Shown in pieces: positions 42,365 to 51,134 of a stretch of DNA of 64,000 nucleotides (within the stretch, counting starts at the first letter, position 1; the number at the start of each line of letters is the position of its first letter). Under the pieces are notes generated by a model that worked only from the letters and a program-made list of their open reading frames with translations, did not search any database and had not been told where the DNA came from. Origin of the DNA: CAYFQB01 sp964345225 (GTDB taxonomy: Bacteria > Nitrospirota > Thermodesulfovibrionia > Thermodesulfovibrionales > UBA6898); assembly GCA_964345225.1 (NCBI GenBank), contig CAYFQB010000053.1:124001-188000 (forward strand). The letters are read 5' to 3'. Position numbers and translations under genes: made by a program.

Positions 42365-44407
42365 CTAATTTTCAGATTGTGTAAGCAGTCTCTCAATCTC
42401 TTTCCTTTCCGGTGAGACATCAGGCAGAAGGCTCAGTGCCTTTTTGAACTGTCTTCTTGCTTCACTGGTATTCCCCTTTGCCAGCATAGCCCTCCCCATA
42501 CCTTTGTATGCATTTACATAGTCAGGAGAAATCTCTGCCATTAAGGAAAAATGTTTATAAGCCTCATCAAGATAGTTTTTCTCCAATAAGGTATTAGCGA
42601 TGATGTTTCTTATATATATGTTAAAAGGATCTGCAATCAAAGCTTTGTTGAGGCTTTCTGTGCCTTTTTGATTCTCACCAATAGCAAAATAGCTCTTTGC
42701 CAGTACCAGGTAGTCCTCAGCATTCCTGGGTATACCCTCTGTGGCTGACATAAAATATTCTCTAGCTTTGTCTTTCTCCCCGAGCAACTCATAACATTCC
42801 CCGATCGAGCCCAATGCTGATATGGATTGCGGGTTTGTCTTTAAAACCTTTTTGAATTCCTCTATGGATTTCTCATATTCCTTTTTGAATTTATATACAA
42901 CACCGAGATTATAATAATAAATTTCAGGCACTCCCCTATTATGCAATGAGACGAGAATCTCTTCTGCCTTATTAAGGTCGTCTTTAAGAAAATAAGCGTT
43001 TGCCAGATTCAGATATGTTTCGATCGCCCTGTTGCCCATCTTTATGGAAAGCTCCATTATCTCAATTGCCTTTGCTATATTCCCTCTCTCCAGATATGAT
43101 GCGCTCAAATTTGTGTACGGTCTGGCCTTTTCAGGTGACTTTTTCAGTGAATCAGCCCATAAATCAACAGGACTTTTATACACATTGTTCCTCAATACCG
43201 TCAGCGAACCAAACAGCAGAATAATACATGATAGAACTATTACTCCGATCTTTTTACGCCCTGAAAAAACTCTCATTATCAGCTCAACCAGACCTAGCGA
43301 AAATCCTATTGCTGCTGCATATAACCATCGCTCGGTCATATAATCACTTAACTTTATAGTCATGAAAGGAACAAGGTTAATAAACACCCAGATGATGGAA
43401 AAGGATAAAACCCTGTTTTTATTTCTAATAAAGATTGCGATTATTAAAAGTGCAAAAATTATCATTATGGAAGAAAGTACCCATGGATCCAACGAGACTG
43501 ATTCCCTGACATAATGATCAAAATTTAAACCAAAAGGCAGGATCAGCAGTCTTAGATATTCAATAAACACCTTGGATTCTGTCAGAATATGGACGAGCCA
43601 TGGCCTGTCATACATTTCAGGTTTTATTATAAACCGTGCATAATAAGAAAAGCCGGCCAGGATCATTAACCAGAAAGGCAGATGATATTTAAATCTTGCC
43701 CTGAAATTCTTATTCCTGTTAGAAATAAAATAGAGATCGAATAATAGAATGAGCAAAGGGATTACTACCGCGGCTTCCTTTGTTGACAGCCCGAGTATAA
43801 AGAAAAATATGCTCAGTACATAAATAGTGAAATGAAATTTGTTTTGTGTTGCCCTGAAGAAGCACAACATGGAAGCAACAATAAACAGTGCGGACAGTTC
43901 AGAAGAGCGGCTCGAGATATATGTTACACTTTCTGTATTTATAGGATGAACAAGGAAAACTGTTGAGGCTAGTATAGCCTTTAGATGATAACTATTATCC
44001 AAAAAACATCCCACGCCACTGTTTTGTACAGGGAGGGGATTAATGTTATCATTGGATGCTATAGTTTTATCGTTAATAACATACTTTGTGATGAGCAGAT
44101 AGAACAGAAAGGCCGTTGAGATATGTATTGCAAGATTTACCAGGTGATAACCGAAGGTGTCAAGACCGTTAATAACATAATTCAGATAGAATGTAAAAAG
44201 GAGAAATGCCCTTCCGGAAATGATCCTCAGAAAATCTTCGGTTATCCACTCAAGAAAAAGTGGGAGAGATTTAATTATCAGCTTTTCTTTTAAAAAGGTA
44301 ATATCATCGTAGTGAAATGGAACCCTGAAGGAATTTGAATATACAAGCAGCCCAATTAACGCCAGGAAAATAAAGACTGTCCTTTTTCTGACTGTTATTT
44401 TCAACAA
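42365..44407 (-). CDS. Multipass membrane protein with C-terminal TPR repeats
   Basis: The 680-residue protein has about nine to eleven N-terminal membrane segments (to about residue 400), opening LIGLLVYSNSFRVPFHYDD. After these come at least six tetratricopeptide repeats (about 415-670; ARPYTNLSASYLERGNIAKA, PEIYYYNLGVVYKFKKEYEK, VNAYKGMGRAMLAKGNTSEA). The layout, with an acidic DD in the first loop, is that of GT-C-fold glycosyltransferase-like TMTC proteins and related bacterial TPR proteins. Catalytic activity is not proven. It lies downstream of the pilin gene, with a terminator-like hairpin between them. Confidence 0.75.
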   Translation of the reverse strand: MLKITVRKRTVFIFLALIGLLVYSNSFRVPFHYDDITFLKEKLIIKSLPLFLEWITEDFLRIISGRAFLLFTFYLNYVINGLDTFGYHLVNLAIHISTAFLFYLLITKYVINDKTIASNDNINPLPVQNSGVGCFLDNSYHLKAILASTVFLVHPINTESVTYISSRSSELSALFIVASMLCFFRATQNKFHFTIYVLSIFFFILGLSTKEAAVVIPLLILLFDLYFISNRNKNFRARFKYHLPFWLMILAGFSYYARFIIKPEMYDRPWLVHILTESKVFIEYLRLLILPFGLNFDHYVRESVSLDPWVLSSIMIIFALLIIAIFIRNKNRVLSFSIIWVFINLVPFMTIKLSDYMTERWLYAAAIGFSLGLVELIMRVFSGRKKIGVIVLSCIILLFGSLTVLRNNVYKSPVDLWADSLKKSPEKARPYTNLSASYLERGNIAKAIEIMELSIKMGNRAIETYLNLANAYFLKDDLNKAEEILVSLHNRGVPEIYYYNLGVVYKFKKEYEKSIEEFKKVLKTNPQSISALGSIGECYELLGEKDKAREYFMSATEGIPRNAEDYLVLAKSYFAIGENQKGTESLNKALIADPFNIYIRNIIANTLLEKNYLDEAYKHFSLMAEISPDYVNAYKGMGRAMLAKGNTSEARRQFKKALSLLPDVSPERKEIERLLTQSEN

Positions 44408-44428
44408 TAAAATTTAGGAAAGAAAGGA

Positions 44429-44447
44429 GGGGGGTATTACCCCCCCC
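44429..44447 (-). terminator. G/C-rich hairpin after the pilin gene
   Basis: Six G (44429-44434), a TATTA loop and eight C (44440-44447) form a hairpin ten bases past the pilin stop. On the minus strand a pyrimidine tract TCCTTTCTTTCC follows. It would separate the highly expressed pilin gene from the TPR gene. The U-tract is imperfect. Confidence 0.5.
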
Positions 44448-44457
44448 AGAAGATTGT

Positions 44458-44808
44458 TTAATCTGAAGATAGTGCGCCTACCCCAAGATCGCAATCACGG
44501 TTAGAACCCTTGAATGCGATATTTATTATACCTGCAGCACCAGCAGCTAATGTGGCGTCACCTACATCAGTATTTGCCATAATTGTAGCCCTGGGTTTTA
44601 ATTCTCCCCTTGCCTCTGCAGCAGTAGATGAAACTATAAGGATACCGGCACTTGATTTTAAACCTCCGCAGATACCCTCAAAAGTAGCATCAAGAGCTTC
44701 AGTCTGCAGATCGATATATCTTGGAATTGCTACTGCTGCGAGAATGCCGAGTATAACGATTATCATCACAAGCTCGATGAGTGTAAAACCTCTCTGGTTT
44801 TTTAGCAT
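44458..44808 (-). CDS. Type IV pilin-like protein
   Basis: The 116-residue prepilin has a short basic leader and the cleavage/methylation site RG|FTLIELVMIIVILGILAA, with Glu at +5 of the mature protein. The globular part is small and holds two Cys residues (GICGGL, RDCDLG), probably one disulfide. It may be a major pilin or a pseudopilin; the length allows both. GGAGG lies nine bases upstream of the ATG. No other pilus-assembly gene is in the window. Confidence 0.85.
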   Translation of the reverse strand: MLKNQRGFTLIELVMIIVILGILAAVAIPRYIDLQTEALDATFEGICGGLKSSAGILIVSSTAAEARGELKPRATIMANTDVGDATLAAGAAGIINIAFKGSNRDCDLGVGALSSD

Positions 44809-44866
44809 AAACTAAATCCTCCTTTCGTAACAAAATACTCTGTTATTAAACAACCGCTTTACATTA

Positions 44867-44882
44867 TACAAATAAAATGCCA
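44867..44882 (-). promoter_or_regulatory. Candidate promoter of the pilin gene (sigma-54-like, overlapping a TATAAT)
   Basis: On the minus strand TGGCAT, five bases, then TTGTA matches the -24/-12 pattern of sigma-54 (TGGCAC-N5-TTGCA) with two departures. The same bases end in a perfect TATAAT that could serve sigma-70. It lies about 60 bases before the pilin ATG. Pilin genes are often sigma-54/PilR-controlled. Confidence 0.4.
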
Positions 44883-44933
44883 GAAATAAAAGTCTTTTTT
44901 TACTTATAGTTAAGTAACGCAAGGGAAATTATT

Positions 44934-44953
44934 ATGGGTAATTGATTACCCAT
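44934..44953. promoter_or_regulatory. Perfect inverted repeat upstream of the pilin promoter
   Basis: ATGGGTAAT (44934-44942) and ATTACCCAT (44945-44953) are exact 9-base arms with a two-base gap. The site lies about 55 bases upstream of the candidate -24 element, where an activator could bind. The binding protein is unknown. Confidence 0.4.
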
Positions 44954-45031
44954 ATTGTGTAAATAATTTAAAGAAGGATGGTCTCTAAACTACGCCCTCG
45001 GCAAGGAATTAATTCAAACTAAGAATCTAAT

Positions 45032-46498
45032 TTAAAATCTACGCCTGCATATTACTCTGGCTGCTACCTTCTGTGACGATACAGAATCCCAAAAAACGTA
45101 TAATTTTGCAGCACCTTCAATATCATCAAGCAGATATTTACTTCCAAAAGATACAAACAAATCTGTCCTGTGCTTAAGGTTTGATAAGTTTCTTTTGAGC
45201 CAGCTGCTTGCACCGCCTTTCCATGCCTTTGTCTCTGAAAATATTGCTACAATGACAAAAGCTTTATCCGGAAGGTCTATCTTCTGAATCTTTGAGCTGC
45301 GATTTATGATATGCGATTTTAGACTTGGAAATTTTTTCTTTAGTATATTTAAAAAAACACCGCCCTTTTCATCTTTTTCATCATTCAGTATTACAATATG
45401 AAGGGTTCCTTTTATCTCGAAGTCACCTGATATTTCTATCGCCTTTTCTGTCAACTCCTTTGAGATCTGCCTATGTCTGTCAAAAACAGGTCTGTCAGCA
45501 GACGGATTTCGAATAAGTCCTCTGCGAAATCGGGTTAAAAAATCAGTATTAAATAAAACATTTTTTGTTCTTAGATATGATACGATTTTTTCATGATCTG
45601 TCGGATGAAGCAGCAAATTAACACCTGCCCTGAGAGCTTTAAAAGCGGCCTCTTCCTCTGAATACTTACCTATTCCACCCATATTCAGTGCATCTGTTAT
45701 AATCATGCCATCGAATTTCATTTTATGTCTCAGAAATCTTACAGCCTTTTCTGAAATTGAAACCGGAATCCCTGCAGGATCTATCGCAGGCACATTCAGG
45801 TGCCCGAGCATTATCATTTTTACTCCTGCTTTTATAGCCATTTCAAAGGGCTGAAGTTCGCACTTTTTCAGGTTTTTCAGACTCAGGTTTATTGACGGTA
45901 GTATTATATGTGAGTCTGATTCTGTATCGCCGTGTCCCGGGAAATGCTTTCCACATGCAGCTAGACGGTAACCCTGAATCGCATTAATCATCTCGCAACC
46001 AAAGAAAGAGACCGTATTACTGTCTTCTCCAAAAGCCCTTACAGATATTATCGGATTTCTTGGATTTGTGTTGATATCAAGAACAGGGGCAAAGATAGTA
46101 TTAATACCTGTGTATCTGGCTTCTGCTGCAATCGATTTGTACGTTTTTCTCAGTAAAGCAAGGGCCTGCCCTGCCACTACACTACTCGCAACTTGCATCT
46201 CGTAACTTGTTTTTTTAATTGCAGATGCAACGGCCATTGAAGGCGGGAAAAGTGTCCCTCCGTTTATCTGTTGACCAAGCCCCTGCTCGAGATCGGAAGC
46301 GATTATCAGTGGTAGTTCGGCCTCATCCTGTAGTCTTTTTATTCCTTCTCTTACCTTTTCAAGTTCTCCCCCAAAGATTATAAAACCCGCGATACCTTTT
46401 CTAACGAGTGAAAGATAATATCCAAATTTTTTCCTGATCTCACCACCGTTCAGGCGGGGAATAATGAATTGAAAATAGTTCTGCATCCTATAATACAT
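45032..46498 (-). CDS. nagZ: GH3 family beta-N-acetylhexosaminidase (NagZ-like)
   Basis: This is a cytoplasmic or periplasmic exo-glycosidase that removes GlcNAc from anhydro-muropeptides. The GH3 core shows GFIIFGGELEKV, SDLEQGLGQQINGGTLFPPS, the catalytic loop KHFPGHGDTESDSH near residue 195, and the nucleophile Asp in MIITDALNMGGI near residue 275. At about 488 residues it is longer than E. coli NagZ (341), with an extra C-terminal domain. A GTG start (46516) would lie next to the dispersed repeat at 46526. The ATG at 46498 with an upstream AGGTG, or 46486, is likelier. An insert-like string YEMQVASSVVAG lies near residue 105. Confidence 0.85.
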   Translation of the reverse strand: MYYRMQNYFQFIIPRLNGGEIRKKFGYYLSLVRKGIAGFIIFGGELEKVREGIKRLQDEAELPLIIASDLEQGLGQQINGGTLFPPSMAVASAIKKTSYEMQVASSVVAGQALALLRKTYKSIAAEARYTGINTIFAPVLDINTNPRNPIISVRAFGEDSNTVSFFGCEMINAIQGYRLAACGKHFPGHGDTESDSHIILPSINLSLKNLKKCELQPFEMAIKAGVKMIMLGHLNVPAIDPAGIPVSISEKAVRFLRHKMKFDGMIITDALNMGGIGKYSEEEAAFKALRAGVNLLLHPTDHEKIVSYLRTKNVLFNTDFLTRFRRGLIRNPSADRPVFDRHRQISKELTEKAIEISGDFEIKGTLHIVILNDEKDEKGGVFLNILKKKFPSLKSHIINRSSKIQKIDLPDKAFVIVAIFSETKAWKGGASSWLKRNLSNLKHRTDLFVSFGSKYLLDDIEGAAKLYVFWDSVSSQKVAARVICRRRF

Positions 46499-46525
46499 TA
46501 CAACATACACCTGCACTTTTTACAG

Positions 46526-46560
46526 GTATGTATGCCTGCTCTAAATTCATTTTAGGGTTA
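46526..46560 (-). repeat. Dispersed GAAGCAGGTATACATG-type repeat upstream of nagZ
   Basis: On the minus strand it reads TAACCCTAAAATGAATTTAG, then AGCAGGCATACATAC, matching the copies at 36924, 51043 and the ends of the 23960 element. It borders the nagZ start. Confidence 0.5.
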
Positions 46561-46639
46561 AATTCTCTTTCTCCTTTTGATATTTTCACGGGATATTATA
46601 CATGCAATCTGTCCATTATATACAAGAAATGAAGCTCAC

Positions 46640-46707
46640 CCGGACTAAAGTCCGGGGTTTCTGAGCGGAATCCCCGAGCCCCGCTTCATCCCGGGGCTAA
46701 AGCCCGG
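46640..46707. repeat. Pair of CCGGACTAAAGTCCGG-type hairpins
   Basis: CCGGACT-AA-AGTCCGG (46640-46655) is a perfect hairpin. A second one of the same design, CCGGGGCTAAAGCCCGG, lies at about 46691-46707. Flanking GAAGC and GCTTC strings extend the symmetry. Such CGGGCTAAAGCCCG units are widespread as dispersed bacterial repeats. The rest of the 46499-46834 stretch holds no gene and must contain the divergent nagZ and ftsY promoters. Confidence 0.65.
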
Positions 46708-46834
46708 TGTTTTCGAAGCGTCGAGGGATAACTCTACGTCAGTCTTTTTCTCGGGACAGTATCCAAACTTTTGCCAAAATCCAGATAATTTATCTATAAT
46801 CAATTAATCAACACGCAACCAATCAGGTAAGACC

Positions 46835-47737
46835 ATGGGTTTTTTTGAAAGGCTTAAACAGGGATTAAACAAGACAAGGCAAGGTTTAGTCGAAAAGGTA
46901 GAGTCGATATTCAGTAGTGGTGTTGATGAGCAGACACTTGAAGAACTTGATGAAACTCTAATCCTGTCTGATGTCGGTGTTAAAAGCTCTGCTGAGATTG
47001 TTGAACATCTGCGTGAAAAATCTGACAGAGGCGAGATTAAAGGGGCCTCTTCTGTTAAGGAATACTTAAAAAAAGAGATGACCTCCATGCTAGGTACTCC
47101 CCAGCCTCTTGTCGTCTACGGTGAACGACCATTTGTAATACTCGCAATAGGTGTAAATGGTGTGGGCAAGACAACTACCATTGGAAAACTTGCATACGGA
47201 CTGAGGAATCAGGGACATAGTGTCCTTCTTGCAGCTGCCGACACATTCAGGGCTGCTGCTATAGAACAATTAGAGATATGGGCTAAAAGGACAGAATCAC
47301 AGTTTGTCAAGCATCAAAGTGGTTCTGATCCTTCTGCTGTAGTTTTCGATGCTATAGAGGCAGCGAAATCACGAAAAATAGATGTGGTCATAATAGATAC
47401 CGCAGGGCGTCTCCATACAAAGAGTCCCCTAATGGAAGAGCTGAAAAAGATTAAAAGGGTCTGTGACAAGGCAATGCCCGGGTCACCTCATGAAATTTTA
47501 CTTGTAGTGGATGCAACAAATGGCCAGAACGCATTAAGACAGGCACAGATGTTCAACGATGCTATTGGCGTTACCGGAATTGCCCTTACAAAACTCGATG
47601 GGACTGCTAAAGGAGGAATAGTCTTTGCGATCAAGAAAGAACATAACATACCTGTAAAACTTATCGGTGTTGGTGAAGGACTTGACGATCTTCAGGATTT
47701 TGTGCCCGAGAATTTTGTCAGGGCACTTTTCGAATGA
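46835..47737 (+). CDS. ftsY: Signal recognition particle receptor FtsY
   Basis: This SRP-receptor GTPase delivers ribosome-nascent chains to the inner membrane. The 300-residue protein is an almost bare NG domain. The N helices begin at FFERLKQGLNKTRQGLVEKV, without the long acidic A domain of E. coli. The GTPase motifs GVNGVGKTTTIGKLAYG near residue 107, DTFRAAAIEQLEIW, DTAGRLHT and TKLDGTAKGG are complete. It is followed ten bases later by archease. Confidence 0.96.
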   Translation: MGFFERLKQGLNKTRQGLVEKVESIFSSGVDEQTLEELDETLILSDVGVKSSAEIVEHLREKSDRGEIKGASSVKEYLKKEMTSMLGTPQPLVVYGERPFVILAIGVNGVGKTTTIGKLAYGLRNQGHSVLLAAADTFRAAAIEQLEIWAKRTESQFVKHQSGSDPSAVVFDAIEAAKSRKIDVVIIDTAGRLHTKSPLMEELKKIKRVCDKAMPGSPHEILLVVDATNGQNALRQAQMFNDAIGVTGIALTKLDGTAKGGIVFAIKKEHNIPVKLIGVGEGLDDLQDFVPENFVRALFE

Positions 47738-47747
47738 AGCTCTGCAA

Positions 47748-48215
47748 ATGAAGCAATTTGAAATACTAGATATATCCGGTGATGTTGGAATCAGGGCATT
47801 TGGCAGAAACTGGGAAGAATTATTCGAAAACTCTGCCATAGGATTGTACAGCCTAATAACGAATCTAACAGATATTAAAGCAGAAAAGGATATAGAAATC
47901 TCTATAGGAAGCAATTCTATAGAAAGGCTTCTAGTATCATGGCTGAACGAGCTTATATTTCACTTTGATACTTATGGGTTTATAGGGAGAATGATCAAAA
48001 TTACCGAGATTGGTAAAAGTCAGGCAGGTACAGGGAAACCTGATCAGCCTGCCAGCATACATACCTATAAACTGAAAGCTGTTTTATCAGGTGATGAGTT
48101 TGACCCTGAAAGGCATGAACGGAAATTATTGATAAAGGCCGCTACATATCATAAACTTAAAATAGAGAGACTTGATGATAACGAATGGCAGACAGATATC
48201 ATATTCGATATCTGA
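47748..48215 (+). CDS. Archease
   Basis: This small protein (155 residues from the ATG at 47748) activates the RNA ligase RtcB by promoting its guanylylation. The family features are FEILDISGDVGIRAFG at the start (metal-binding Asp), LLVSWLNELIFHFDTYGFI in the middle and a C-terminal IKAATYHKLKIER, ending in DIIFDI. Earlier in-frame start codons lie within ftsY and are unlikely. It lies directly upstream of rtcB, the usual functional pairing. Confidence 0.93.
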   Translation: MKQFEILDISGDVGIRAFGRNWEELFENSAIGLYSLITNLTDIKAEKDIEISIGSNSIERLLVSWLNELIFHFDTYGFIGRMIKITEIGKSQAGTGKPDQPASIHTYKLKAVLSGDEFDPERHERKLLIKAATYHKLKIERLDDNEWQTDIIFDI

Positions 48216-48279
48216 AAATAACATCCTGTTCTCCTTACCTCTTTTGTTACCAATTTAATATTTAAAGAGGATATGAGCC

Positions 48280-49725
48280 ATGTCAAAAGATAGACTAAGA
48301 AGGATTGATGATACAAAATTGGAAGTTCCTTTAGATTATAAACAGGGAATGCACGTTCCGGGAATTATATATATTGACAGCACTCTTGAAGAAGCACTTG
48401 AATCACAGTCAATCGACCAGGTTGCGAATGTTGCTGCATTACCCGGAATCATAAGTGCTTCCCTGGCAATGCCGGATATCCATACAGGATACGGATTCCC
48501 TATAGGAGGAGTTGCTGCTTTTAAACTGGATAAAGGAATAATTTCTCCTGGCGGAGTTGGTTACGACATCAATTGTGGTGTAAGACTACTCAGGAGCAAC
48601 CTTAAAAAAGATGAAGTTATTCCGAGGATTAAGAGCCTTGTAGATGCTCTGTACAATGAAATTCCCTCAGGTGTCGGGTCAAAGGGCAAGATACGTCTCG
48701 GGCCTGACGATGAAAGAAAAATCCTTATTAAAGGTGCTCAATGGGCTGTCGAAAACGGACTTGGAGAAACATCAGACATCGAGAGGATAGAATCTCACGG
48801 ACGAATTGAAGGCGCTGACCCTTCTCTTATAAGCAAGAAGGCTTATGAACGCGGAAGGGCACAGCAGGGGACGCTCGGCTCAGGCAATCATTTTCTTGAG
48901 ATACAATATGTAGATGAGATTTTTGATGAAAATGCATCAGACAGACTTGGTCTATTCAGGGGGCAGATTACCGTAATGATACATACAGGCTCACGGGGAT
49001 TCGGACATCAGATATGCACAGATTTCCTGGAAGTTATGGAAGATGCTGCCAAAAAGTATAAGATAGAACTTTATGACAGGGAACTTGCATGTGCCCCTTT
49101 TAACAGCCCTGAAGCACAGAATTATCTTGCAGCAATGAGGGCAGCAGCTAACTACGCATGGGCAAACAGGCAGTGTATAATGCACTGGACCAGAGAGGCA
49201 TTTATGAAGATTCTTAAAATTGCACCGCGTGATCTGGGGATGAATCTTGTTTACGACGTTGCTCATAATATAGCAAAGATTGAAGAACATATTGTGAATG
49301 GCAAAAAGGAAAAGGTCATAGTACATAGAAAGGGTGCAACGAGATCATTTCCTCCAGGGCATCCCGAGCTTCCCGAGATATACAGAAATACAGGCCAACC
49401 GGTTCTGATACCCGGAGATATGGGCAGGTCTTCTTTTGTTCTGCTGGGAACAGAAAAGGCGATGCAGGAAACCTTCGGCTCTACCTGTCACGGTGCAGGT
49501 CGGGTCATGTCAAGGCATCAGGCAATAAAAAGGGCCAAAGGCCGGGCAATCTGGAGAGAAATGGAAGACAAAGGTATAATAGTCAAGTCTGCAGGCAGAA
49601 GCACCCTTGCAGAGGAGATGAGCGAAGCATATAAGGATATCTCAAATGTAGTAGATGTTGTTCACAGAGCAGGAATCTCCAGGAAGGTTGTAAAGCTGAG
49701 ACCTATTGGTGTAGTCAAGGGATAA
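48280..49725 (+). CDS. rtcB: RNA-splicing ligase RtcB
   Basis: This is a GTP- and Mn-dependent ligase that joins RNA 2',3'-cyclic phosphate or 3'-phosphate ends to 5'-OH ends. The 481-residue protein, close to the archaeal-type length, has GGVGYDINCGVRLL (metal Cys) near residue 92, GTLGSGNHFLEIQ near residue 197, IHTGSRGFGHQI near residue 235, and HRKGATRSFPPGHPE near residue 350. STCHGAGRVMSR near residue 405 carries the His that is guanylylated. It pairs with the archease gene upstream, which suggests repair of cleaved tRNA or mRNA. Confidence 0.96.
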   Translation: MSKDRLRRIDDTKLEVPLDYKQGMHVPGIIYIDSTLEEALESQSIDQVANVAALPGIISASLAMPDIHTGYGFPIGGVAAFKLDKGIISPGGVGYDINCGVRLLRSNLKKDEVIPRIKSLVDALYNEIPSGVGSKGKIRLGPDDERKILIKGAQWAVENGLGETSDIERIESHGRIEGADPSLISKKAYERGRAQQGTLGSGNHFLEIQYVDEIFDENASDRLGLFRGQITVMIHTGSRGFGHQICTDFLEVMEDAAKKYKIELYDRELACAPFNSPEAQNYLAAMRAAANYAWANRQCIMHWTREAFMKILKIAPRDLGMNLVYDVAHNIAKIEEHIVNGKKEKVIVHRKGATRSFPPGHPELPEIYRNTGQPVLIPGDMGRSSFVLLGTEKAMQETFGSTCHGAGRVMSRHQAIKRAKGRAIWREMEDKGIIVKSAGRSTLAEEMSEAYKDISNVVDVVHRAGISRKVVKLRPIGVVKG

Positions 49726-49843
49726 TTAATAATTTGGGTTGTATCTAAATAGTCTCAAATTTAAGCAGAACTAAGCGTCTCTGAACCATTCTGTAAAGAA
49801 AAGACAGCACTTTTAAAAAATATTCAAGGATAAAAACGAGGAT

Positions 49844-50644
49844 TTGAGAGAAAATAAACTCAAAATAGGGAAAATTTCTTACACAAACCTGTTTCCGATA
49901 TTTTATATGCTTGAGAAAGAATCTGACTGCTCAGGATATGAGTTTATTGAAGGGGTTCCGTCAGATTTAAACAAAAAGATTCGGGAAGGTAAAATCGACA
50001 TAAGCCCCTCTTCATCTATAGAATACTTAAGACATCAGCATAAGTATTATCTTATAGAGAACCATTCAATAACTTCAAAAGGCCCTGTAGGAAGCATTCT
50101 CCTTTTCAGCAGAAGGCCTATAGAGACATTAAACGGTCTGACAGTCCTTGCATCATCTCAATCAGAAACTTCGGTTGCATCTCTCCAGATAATACTTAAG
50201 AAATTCTATGAAATAGAATGCCCATTAAGGCCGACATCGGAACCGATCGAAAGTGCACTTAAATCCCATACAGCCTATCTGTTAATAGGTGATGAAGCAC
50301 TAAGCGAAGCACTTAAATGGCCAAAACTGTATATATACGACATCGGGGTGTTGTGGACCAAAAACACAGGACTCCCACTCACATTTGCCCTGTGGATAAC
50401 AAGAAAAGACTGCTGTGAGAAAAAGGCCAAACTATTCAGTAAATTTGTGGACGATTTGAATAATGCAAAAATCTCTGCCCTGAAAAACCTGAAATCTATT
50501 GCAGCTGCATCTCCAATGAGAAATCTTCTTACAGAGGAAGAGCTTGTTACATACTGGAAAGGTATTTCATACGACTTTGGAGATGAACATAAGAAAGGTC
50601 TCGAGCTTTTCAGAAAATATTCGGAAGAACTCGGACTTATATAG
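49844..50644 (+). CDS. mqnA: Chorismate dehydratase (futalosine pathway)
   Basis: MqnA removes water from chorismate to give 3-enolpyruvoyl-benzoate, the first step of the futalosine menaquinone route. The 266-residue protein has the opening KIGKISYTNLFPIFYML, EGVPSDLNKKIREGKIDISP and SSSIEYLRH, and the middle TSVASLQIILKKFY and LLIGDEAL. The frame starts with TTG at 49844. The GAGGA before it is very close, so the exact start is uncertain. No other mqn gene is in the window. Confidence 0.9.
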   Translation: MRENKLKIGKISYTNLFPIFYMLEKESDCSGYEFIEGVPSDLNKKIREGKIDISPSSSIEYLRHQHKYYLIENHSITSKGPVGSILLFSRRPIETLNGLTVLASSQSETSVASLQIILKKFYEIECPLRPTSEPIESALKSHTAYLLIGDEALSEALKWPKLYIYDIGVLWTKNTGLPLTFALWITRKDCCEKKAKLFSKFVDDLNNAKISALKNLKSIAAASPMRNLLTEEELVTYWKGISYDFGDEHKKGLELFRKYSEELGLI

Positions 50645-50674
50645 TTAATCTAAATAAAAAGTGAGGTGTTCTTA

Positions 50675-51013
50675 ATGAAAAAAGCAACTGTAATTTTAAT
50701 ATCATCATTTTTTGTCATTGTATTTATTACCATGTCATTTTCTGCAGAAAAGACATTAAGAAGACAGGTCACAGGAACAGTTACAGCAGTCAATGAAGAG
50801 GAAAACACCATTACAGTAGAAGGCAGGAAAAGCGATGTTACAGTCTATGCTAACGAAAAGACCAGGATACTCGAAGAAGAAACAAAATCTTTTTCTGATA
50901 TCAAAATAGGCGATAAGGTCACTGTCAAATATAAAGTGGCCGATGACGAAAGGAATACTGCAAAAAGAATAACCATAAGGGTAACACCGGTAAAGTCATC
51001 ATCAGGCAACTGA
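50675..51013 (+). CDS. Exported DUF5666-like OB-fold protein
   Basis: The start at 50675 (MKKATVILISSFF) is supported by GAGGTG seven bases upstream. The 112-residue product has a signal peptide cleaved near SFSAEK. One small beta-barrel domain follows (VTGTVTAVNEEENTITVEGR, then the IKIGDKVTVKYKVAD repeat), typical of DUF5666-type periplasmic proteins. Function unknown. Confidence 0.7.
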   Translation: MKKATVILISSFFVIVFITMSFSAEKTLRRQVTGTVTAVNEEENTITVEGRKSDVTVYANEKTRILEEETKSFSDIKIGDKVTVKYKVADDERNTAKRITIRVTPVKSSSGN

Positions 51014-51042
51014 TCAAAACAGAATAAAAGAGAAACCCTCTT

Positions 51043-51076
51043 AACCCCAAAAATGCGTTTGAAGCAGGTATACATG
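51043..51076 (+). repeat. Dispersed GAAGCAGGTATACATG-type repeat
   Basis: AACCCCAAAAATGCGTTTGA followed by AGCAGGTATACATG is the clearest copy of the family also seen at 23960, 36924 and 46526. It follows the DUF5666-like gene by about 30 bases. Confidence 0.6.
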
Positions 51077-51134
51077 TTTTATAGTTGGACATGTTTCTTG
51101 AGCGTACATAGGGAAATTATGGACGTTGCAATAT

